DNA from: an uncultured Prevotella sp.
GTDB taxonomy: Bacteria > Bacteroidota > Bacteroidia > Bacteroidales > Bacteroidaceae
Direction of reading: 5' to 3'
Length of the DNA: 20,725 nt
Assembly (NCBI GenBank): GCA_947095945.1
Contig: CAMUQM010000013.1
Span: forward strand, 1-20,725
A model generated the notes under the pieces. That model was given only the letters and a program-made list of their open reading frames with translations. It had not been told where the DNA came from and ran no database searches. Of this stretch, positions 15,929-20,725 are shown piece by piece. Numbering within the stretch: the stretch's first letter is position 1; each line of letters begins with the position of its first letter. The position numbers and the translations under genes were made by a program.

Positions 15929-18748
15929 TTATAATGTGAAACTTAATGTTGCTGTGTACGTACGTGGATGTGGAGTGTTTGTGATGTCACGTGACAGACT
16001 TCCAATACCTCTCTGCTTACGGTTTCCGCCGTTACCTTCTACCTGTGGGTCAGCACCAGAGTAATTGGTAATGACGAATACATTTTGTACTGCGAAAGAG
16101 AAGCGCATACCATTGACAACGTTTCGTGTCCACTTACGTGAGAATGACGATAAATCATAACCCAAGTAGAGAGTTGAAAGGCGCAGGAAGTTAGCTTTCT
16201 CGATATAGTTCGCTCTGAAACGTGCACTGTGTGCCAATTCTTCGGCAATCTGGTTATATTCATTAGTGCCTACGGTAGCATTGTCAAGTGCTTGCAGTTG
16301 GTCGTTACGTTTTTTGAGGTTGTCACCCAATCCTGCAACGTTATAGAAACTTTGGTTGTACACAGATGCGCCTAAAGCATAATTCCACTTTGTTCCAAAC
16401 GTAAAGTGGCTGAATAACTTAAGGTCGAAACCAAATGAACCATTTACAGAAGGGAATGGCTTACCGAGATACTGATAGTCCTTGCTCTCTATTGCACCAG
16501 CTTTCTTATCGTATGTACCATCAGCATTGAAAGCAGGTTTCTCTACTGTATGATAGTAGAAAGCATAAACAGGCTGACCTTCCTTTACTACGTTTGGATA
16601 GTTGTTGATATCCTTTCCACCTGTGTCTGTCACTTTATTTGCCTGATAGTTGAGGTTCGCATATACATCGAGTGAATGGCGGTTTGCCTGCTTCCAAAGA
16701 TTGCCATTATAGCTGAACTCAAGACCATGTCCCTTTACTTTTCCTACATTGCGTGGAACACTTCCAATCCACCCGTCACTTGAAAGGAGGTCATCATAGA
16801 TGATTGCATCTGAAGTGTACTGTGCATAAAGTGTAAGTGCCAATGTATGTTTGTTACGGATAGTCCAGTCCGTACCCAATTCAATCTCTCGCATACGCTC
16901 CGGCTTGATATCAGGGTTGCCTTTATACTGAGGCTTAACAATTGGACCGTAGGCGCTGATACCGTCCATAACATAGGATGTACGTGCATCTGTAGGGTAG
17001 GGAAGGCGTCCGCTCTCACCATATGCAATACGGAACTTCTGGTTTTTGAGATTATAAGATGCGCTCAAAGATGGGTAGTAGATGCTTGCAACGTTACTAC
17101 CGATAAGGTTTGATGCATCACGTCTTAAACCTGCGTTGATAAACAAGCGGTTGTCATAGTTGAGGAAAGCCTCACCATAGAGACCCCAAGTGCGCTGCTC
17201 GAAGTTAGACTCCGATACTGTTCGTTCTGTTGCAGCTGAGATGTTATCAATATCACTTCTAAAACGTGAAGCAGAAATGCTATTCAATGTCTCGTACTGA
17301 CGTGCAATCTGTGAGAGAAGGGTTGCAGTGAGATTCCACTTGTCAGCAAGATGGAACTTATGGGTAGCCTTTATGTCCCAGTTGAAGTTTGAGTTTCTTC
17401 GATTACTGATATTCTTCGCACCTTCAGAATTATTACCTAACTTATAGCCGAAAGGTAGACGATAGATACCTTCCGTATGGTTTACGTCTGCACCGATAAT
17501 AGTTTCAAGTTTTATATCTGCTGGCAACATATAGCTGAGTCGAAGATTACCGATGAAGCGATCATTACTGTATGTCCAGCTCTGTGCTCGCCATGTACTC
17601 TCATCAACGTATGGCCATGGTGTCTGGTTGATCATCAGGTTCCAAATCGCATCATATTTACCCATTGCAGTCTGAGGAAGACTGATGTTTCCATGTATGT
17701 AGGAAGCTGTTGCACCGAGTGTGAAACGGTCAGAGCGAAGATCGTATGCTAATTTTGTACTATGGCGTTTATCCTTATTGCCGGGAACAATACCTGCAAT
17801 ATCATTCATATTATAAGAGAAAAAGAGGTTCTGATTTCCTTTGAAAGCTTTTGATACTGAGGTGTAGAGTGTTTTCTGCCAACCAGTCTGGAAGAAATTG
17901 TTAATAGGGTCATTATTTACAAACTGGTCATACTTTCTTGCGAGTGTAGCTGCACCCAACGACATTTTTACCTGTATATCTGCCTTATCGTTCTCAATAT
18001 TGTTAGTCTTACCTCTTTTGGTTGTGATAACAATAACACCATTAGCAGCTTCTGCACCATAGCTGGCTGCTGCAGAAGGACCTTTTATTACATCGATGGT
18101 TGCAATGTCATCAATGGTCAGGTCGTTGAGTGCACTGAGTGCATCTTGTGAACTATTGATATCAGAGATATGTGAGCTGTTATACTTTACTCCGTCTACA
18201 TAGATTATCGGGTCACGTTCCATACTCATCGTAGCACCACTACGCATGTTAAAGCGGATGGGCATTCCCACTTTACCATTGCTCTGATACATTTGTACAC
18301 CTCCAATCTTGCCATCAAGCATATCGCTGAGAGAATTGGTATGTGCATTCTTGTTCAGATTAGCCAAGTCGATATGGTCAACCTTGCTTCCGAGTGCTTT
18401 CTGACTACGAGCACTTGAAATACTGGCCGTGACTTGTACTTCCTGAAGGTCGATACCCGGGATAAGACTAATCGTAGGCTGTCCTTTTAGTGATTGAACC
18501 TTTATGTTCTGTTCCTTAAAACCGATATAACTAATGTGAAGGGTCTGGTCGTCATTTGTATTCAGCGAAAAATATCCATCTTCGTTGGTTACAGTTTCTA
18601 CACCTTTGTTACCTCTTACAATAGCACCAATGATAGGTTCTCCTGTCTCTTGGTTTATTACACGCGCTTTGTAGGTACTCTGCGCACTTAAGTTGACAGC
18701 ATAGGCTATCGACAGTAAGGCAATGCCTCTCTTAATTTTTTGTATCAT
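15929..18748 (-). CDS. SusC/RagA-like TonB-dependent outer-membrane receptor
   Basis: Outer-membrane transporter powered by TonB-ExbBD. Signal peptide about residues 1-23 (ending SAQ), then a carboxypeptidase-regulatory-like domain (~27-98: ARVINQETGEPIIGAIV, GYFSL, ISYIGF), a probable TonB box near LQEVQVTA (~102-108), and a plug domain with DPIIYVDGVKY (~179-188) and the SusC signature YGAEAANGVIVITTKRG (230-246). The remainder is the beta-barrel, ending in the outer-membrane sorting signal ATLSFTL. The 939-aa length is at the short end for SusC proteins (~1000-1100). Transcribed from a minus-strand promoter at 18832-18863 with a structured leader, followed by the susD-like gene. Substrate unknown. 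Confidence 0.95.
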   Translation of the reverse strand: MIQKIKRGIALLSIAYAVNLSAQSTYKARVINQETGEPIIGAIVRGNKGVETVTNEDGYFSLNTNDDQTLHISYIGFKEQNIKVQSLKGQPTISLIPGIDLQEVQVTASISSARSQKALGSKVDHIDLANLNKNAHTNSLSDMLDGKIGGVQMYQSNGKVGMPIRFNMRSGATMSMERDPIIYVDGVKYNSSHISDINSSQDALSALNDLTIDDIATIDVIKGPSAAASYGAEAANGVIVITTKRGKTNNIENDKADIQVKMSLGAATLARKYDQFVNNDPINNFFQTGWQKTLYTSVSKAFKGNQNLFFSYNMNDIAGIVPGNKDKRHSTKLAYDLRSDRFTLGATASYIHGNISLPQTAMGKYDAIWNLMINQTPWPYVDESTWRAQSWTYSNDRFIGNLRLSYMLPADIKLETIIGADVNHTEGIYRLPFGYKLGNNSEGAKNISNRRNSNFNWDIKATHKFHLADKWNLTATLLSQIARQYETLNSISASRFRSDIDNISAATERTVSESNFEQRTWGLYGEAFLNYDNRLFINAGLRRDASNLIGSNVASIYYPSLSASYNLKNQKFRIAYGESGRLPYPTDARTSYVMDGISAYGPIVKPQYKGNPDIKPERMREIELGTDWTIRNKHTLALTLYAQYTSDAIIYDDLLSSDGWIGSVPRNVGKVKGHGLEFSYNGNLWKQANRHSLDVYANLNYQANKVTDTGGKDINNYPNVVKEGQPVYAFYYHTVEKPAFNADGTYDKKAGAIESKDYQYLGKPFPSVNGSFGFDLKLFSHFTFGTKWNYALGASVYNQSFYNVAGLGDNLKKRNDQLQALDNATVGTNEYNQIAEELAHSARFRANYIEKANFLRLSTLYLGYDLSSFSRKWTRNVVNGMRFSFAVQNVFVITNYSGADPQVEGNGGNRKQRGIGSLSRDITNTPHPRTYTATLSFTL

Positions 18749-18768
18749 GAAATGTTTTTTGTTGTTAT

Positions 18769-18780
18769 CCTCCTAAGGAG
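18769..18780 (-). promoter_or_regulatory. Palindrome holding a Shine-Dalgarno-like AGGAGG upstream of the susC-like gene
   Basis: On the minus strand CTCCTTAGGAGG contains a perfect palindrome (CTCC-TTA-GGAG) that includes AGGAGG. It lies about 20 bases before the ATG, too far for a standard Shine-Dalgarno, and no other gene here shows such a site. It may be a short stem in the leader or chance. Confidence 0.3.
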
Positions 18781-18794
18781 TAATATTCACTAAT

Positions 18795-18818
18795 GGCTAC
18801 ATTATATAAGGTGTAGCC
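18795..18818 (-). promoter_or_regulatory. Leader hairpin in the 5' UTR of the susC-like gene
   Basis: GGCTACA (18795-18801) and TGTAGCC (18812-18818) form perfect 7-base arms around a 10-base AT-rich loop. In the minus-strand transcript this stem begins about 10 bases after the predicted transcription start. It could be an operator, an mRNA-stabilising 5' stem, or a target for leader-mediated control as known for other susC-like genes. Confidence 0.45.
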
Positions 18819-18831
18819 GGTTTTGGTGGCG

Positions 18832-18863
18832 CAAAGATACCTCTTAAATAATGATACTGCAAT
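18832..18863 (-). promoter_or_regulatory. Promoter of the SusC/D operon
   Basis: Read on the minus strand: ATTG (18860-18863), a 20-base gap, then TATCTTTG (18832-18839). The -7 element is a full TAnnTTTG match and the -33 is one base off TTTG. Transcription would start near 18827, giving a leader of about 80 bases. Confidence 0.75.
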
Positions 18864-19017
18864 ACCTAAAAATTGTGATTTTCAAAGCTTAGCTTATTAG
18901 ATTGTTTGTACTAATAATAATCTTAAATGAGTAGGAAATAATGCTGAAAATCCCTTTGATAGTTATGTTCATTTTAATGAATTTCAAGATACATTTATGC
19001 CGTTTCTTGTTGTTGTA

Positions 19018-19105
19018 TTGTTGCTCAGCACGTGTTGTGTTGTTGCTTAGCACGTGTCGTGTTCGGGTTAAGCACTATTGGTGTTGTGTGCTAAATACCT
19101 TGCGG
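19018..19105. repeat. Tandem array of 22-bp repeats containing CACGTG
   Basis: Two nearly identical 22-base units (19018-19039 and 19040-19061) differ at two positions: TTGTTGCTyAGCACGTGTyGTG. A third unit at 19062-19083 keeps 14 of 22 bases (including AGCAC and the final GTG), and a fourth, partial copy starts at 19084 (TTGTGTGCTAAATACC). Each good unit holds a GCTNAGC palindrome overlapping CACGTG. This looks like a short tandem or dispersed intergenic repeat; its function is unknown. Confidence 0.7.
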
Positions 19106-19441
19106 AATATTACTAAGTCGTTGTTACTTTCTTGATAGTAAAGCGCTTAGTTGTCAAAAGTAAATAAAACATATTTGATTAGAGGATGTCGTTCTTTTAA
19201 AAACAATCTAATAGCCTTAATATCAGTTAGCTTTTACGTAATGGGGTGTGGTACAACTCTTAATGCAAAGCTATAAGTTCTTCAAACAATATAATGAGAA
19301 AAAGTAATCGTGTTCTCATCGATAATAATGCGCTTTTTACTATTTATTATTGTTCTTTTACTCCTTTTTTCTACTTTTATTTTGAGGAAAAATATCTTGT
19401 TTTTGATTAAGTTTAGGCTCAAAACTGTGCAAAAGCGGGTG

Positions 19442-19499
19442 TTTCAAATGTTAAAGAATAAATAAAAAGTTATTTATTGTTAACATGCGTGGTTTGAAA
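19442..19499. repeat. Nested 58-base palindrome upstream of the rpsL promoter
   Basis: From the centre outward: AATAAATAA (19457-19465) pairs with TTATTTATT (19470-19478) around AAAG; then ATGTTAA (19448-19454) pairs with TTAACAT (19480-19486) across a 2-versus-1 base bulge; then TTTCAA (19442-19447) pairs with TTGAAA (19494-19499) with a 7-base bulge on one side. This totals 22 pairs. It ends about 20 bases before the rpsL -33 element. It may be a regulator-binding region, a cruciform, or an end point for upstream transcription, though no T-run of terminator type follows. Confidence 0.6.
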
Positions 19500-19519
19500 G
19501 ATTATTCTTTTTCTTATTA

Positions 19520-19551
19520 TTAGGTCATTTAAGGGAATATTTGTACCTTTG
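19520..19551 (+). promoter_or_regulatory. Promoter of the rpsL operon
   Basis: TTAG (19520-19523), a 20-base gap, then TACCTTTG (19544-19551) followed by CA. The -7 element is a full TAnnTTTG match and the -33 is one base off TTTG. Transcription would begin near 19556, giving a leader of about 100 bases before rpsL. This starts a new transcription unit separate from rpoBC. Confidence 0.85.
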
Positions 19552-19658
19552 CAACCCGAAACAGCAGAGTGAATTATATCGTTTTTAGTGCGTATCACTT
19601 GTGTTTGTAATGGATTGAAAATAAATAAAATAAATATATAACAATAAAAAGTAAAATT

Positions 19659-20042
19659 ATGCCTACTATTTCACAGTTAGTAAGAAAAGGCAGAAAGGAC
19701 ATCGTAGACAAGAGCAAGTCTCCGGCTTTGGACAATTGTCCACAGCGTCGTGGCGTTTGTGTTCGTGTTTACACTACAACTCCTAAGAAGCCTAATTCGG
19801 CAATGCGTAAGGTTGCCCGTGTTCGTTTGACCAATCAGAAGGAAGTTAACTCTTACATCCCGGGAGAGGGTCACAACTTGCAGGAGCACAGTATTGTTCT
19901 CGTTCGTGGTGGTCGTGTTAAGGACCTTCCGGGTGTACGTTATCACATCGTTCGTGGTACTCTTGATACCGCAGGTGTTGCCAATCGTACACAGCGTCGT
20001 TCTAAGTACGGTGCTAAGCGTCCAAAGGCAGCTAAGAAGTAA
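19659..20042 (+). CDS. rpsL: 30S ribosomal protein S12
   Basis: S12 sits at the decoding centre of the small subunit and affects translational accuracy. The 127-aa length is typical (~124). The universally conserved TTTPKKPNSAMRKVARVRLT segment is present with K43 and K44, and GEGHNLQEHSIVLVRGGRVKDLPGVRYH follows. The lysines and surrounding residues whose changes give streptomycin resistance are the wild-type ones. The ATG at 19659 follows an A/T-rich leader from the promoter at 19520-19551. rpsG follows after an unusually long 217-base spacer. Confidence 0.98.
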   Translation: MPTISQLVRKGRKDIVDKSKSPALDNCPQRRGVCVRVYTTTPKKPNSAMRKVARVRLTNQKEVNSYIPGEGHNLQEHSIVLVRGGRVKDLPGVRYHIVRGTLDTAGVANRTQRRSKYGAKRPKAAKK

Positions 20043-20259
20043 TATCTGCGTTGCCTAAAGGCAGCAAAAGAAACTTCAATCCATAAAGCCGAGGTGCAAC
20101 GGCCGGTGATGGTCGATGCTCCAAGGCTCTTTAAAAGAAGAAACTAAAAACAAACAGTTTTGCTGGAGATTTGTAATCACAAAGGTTGAGTAAATGCCCA
20201 AGAGAGGGCGTTGAAGAACGAAAGGCGACAGCCTCCGCAGAATTAAAGTTTAAATTAAA
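20043..20259 (+). promoter_or_regulatory. Structured rpsL-rpsG spacer, candidate ribosomal-protein-binding leader
   Basis: The 217-base spacer is non-coding, less AT-rich than other gaps here, and holds several stems. GTTGCC/GGCAGC around TAAA (20050-20065). A long irregular stem with inner arms 20093-20104 and 20111-20122 (10 of 12 positions paired, loop GGTGAT), capped outside by AAAGCC (20085-20090) with GGCTCTTT (20125-20132). AATGCCC/GGGCGTT (20193-20212, loop AAGAGA). AGGC/GCCT (20223-20234, loop GACA). In E. coli the rpsL-rpsG spacer is where S7 binds to repress its own translation, so an analogous role is plausible. Structure is from hand pairing only. Confidence 0.55.
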
Positions 20260-20725
20260 ATGAGAAAAGCAAAACCAAAGAAGCGTGTAATCCTTCCAGA
20301 TCCAAAATTTAATGATCAGAAGGTGTCAAAGTTCGTAAATCACTTGATGTATGATGGTAAGAAGAATACCTCATATGAAATCTTCTACGCAGCCCTCGAT
20401 ATCGTAGGCGGTAAGTTGAAAGATGAAGAGAAGTCTCCACTTGAGGTGTGGAAGCAGGCTCTCGATAACATTACTCCACAGGTAGAGGTAAAGAGTCGCC
20501 GTATTGGTGGTGCTACTTTCCAGGTGCCAACAGAGATTCGCCCAGATCGTAAGGAGAGTGTTTCAATGAAGAATATGATTGCTTTTGCACGTAAGCGTGG
20601 TGGTAAGAGTATGGCTGATAAGCTTGCTTCTGAGATTATGGATGCGTTTAATAATCAGGGTGGTGCTTATAAGCGTAAGGAAGATATGCACCGCATGGCT
20701 GAGGCTAACCGTGCATTTGCTCACT
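20260..20725 (+). CDS. rpsG: 30S ribosomal protein S7 (3' partial)
   Basis: S7 nucleates assembly of the 30S head and contacts E-site tRNA. The frame opens at the ATG at 20260 (MRKAKPKKRVILPDPKFNDQ) and is still open at the right edge after 155 codons, ending ...MAEANRAFAH. Bacteroidetes S7 is about 158 aa, so only the last two or three residues and the stop are missing. Conserved segments include KFVNHLMYDGKKNTSYEIFY, VKSRRIGGATFQVPTEIRPDR and ARKRGGKSMADKLASEIMDA. It is downstream of rpsL and probably translated from the same transcript; fusA would be expected next but is outside the window. Confidence 0.97.
   Translation, partial: MRKAKPKKRVILPDPKFNDQKVSKFVNHLMYDGKKNTSYEIFYAALDIVGGKLKDEEKSPLEVWKQALDNITPQVEVKSRRIGGATFQVPTEIRPDRKESVSMKNMIAFARKRGGKSMADKLASEIMDAFNNQGGAYKRKEDMHRMAEANRAFAH

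Larger units (their letters stand above)
18864..19519. other. Long gene-free gap between the susC-like gene and rpsL
   Basis: An AT-rich intergenic stretch of about 650 bases with no convincing gene. It holds an array of 22-bp repeats (19018-19105), a pyrimidine-rich run on the plus strand (about 19330-19385), and a 58-base nested palindrome (19442-19499). One open frame of 64 codons (18941-19135) spans the repeats but has Leu/Cys-rich low-complexity content and no supporting start signal; I judge it non-coding. Elsewhere in the gap I see nothing distinctive. Confidence 0.6.

Noticed and set aside
18941..19135. Open frame of 64 codons between the susC-like gene and rpsL
   Set aside because: Low-complexity Leu/Cys/Val composition that follows from the repeat array, no promoter or family resemblance.
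19266..19273. Minus-strand TAGCTTTG (plus-strand CAAAGCTA) as a promoter
   Set aside because: No -33 TTTG at the right spacing and no gene nearby that it would serve; the susC-like gene has a better promoter at 18832-18863.
1..20725. CRISPR array, tRNA, rRNA or prophage genes
   Set aside because: No spaced direct repeats of CRISPR type, no cloverleaf or rRNA sequences, and no phage-type proteins were seen.

Overview
The window is a slice of the core transcription/translation locus of a Bacteroidales bacterium, most likely a Prevotella-type organism. Evidence: Bacteroidetes promoters of the TTTG / TAnnTTTG type, AT-rich leaders without Shine-Dalgarno sequences before most genes, Bacteroidetes-length RpoB (1269 aa) and RpoC (1456 aa), a DUF3467-type protein near rpoC, and a SusC/SusD pair. 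The genus is an inference from overall character, not from a marker comparison.

Layout. 1-2672: nusG (5' end cut by the window edge), rplK, rplA, rplJ and rplL, all on the plus strand and closely spaced. 2706-2743: a very strong hairpin with a T-run between rplL and rpoB that looks like an attenuator. 2826-11034: rpoB and rpoC, with intact catalytic and zinc-binding residues, closed by a strong terminator at 11060-11096. 11097-13868: a 426-base regulatory gap with several inverted repeats, then a quinol-dependent nitric oxide reductase (qNOR) gene with all expected heme and FeB ligands, then a terminator. 13994-14395: a near-consensus promoter and a 109-aa DUF3467-type protein. 14423-14605: a MITE-like repeat with imperfect inverted ends, carrying a bidirectional terminator. 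14631-18748, minus strand: a SusD-like lipoprotein gene and the SusC-like TonB-dependent receptor gene upstream of it. 18749-19658: a 910-base gap with the susC promoter and leader, an array of 22-bp CACGTG repeats, a 58-bp nested palindrome and the rpsL promoter. 19659-20725: rpsL, a 217-base structured spacer, and rpsG (3' end cut by the window edge).

How it fits together. The flanks are housekeeping: ribosomal proteins L11, L1, L10, L7/L12, S12 and S7, plus the two large RNA polymerase subunits and NusG. The accessory content is a stand-alone NO detoxification/respiration gene with its own control region and an orphan SusC/D uptake system, both lodged between rpoC and rpsL. From memory, rpoC - DUF3467 - rpsL is the usual order in Bacteroidetes, so both look like lineage-specific insertions. 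I see no wholly new protein system. The most interesting signals are non-coding: a GTAAC-N4-GTTAC palindrome upstream of the NO reductase, the structured rpsL-rpsG spacer, the nested palindrome before the rpsL promoter, the MITE-like terminator element and the CACGTG repeat array.
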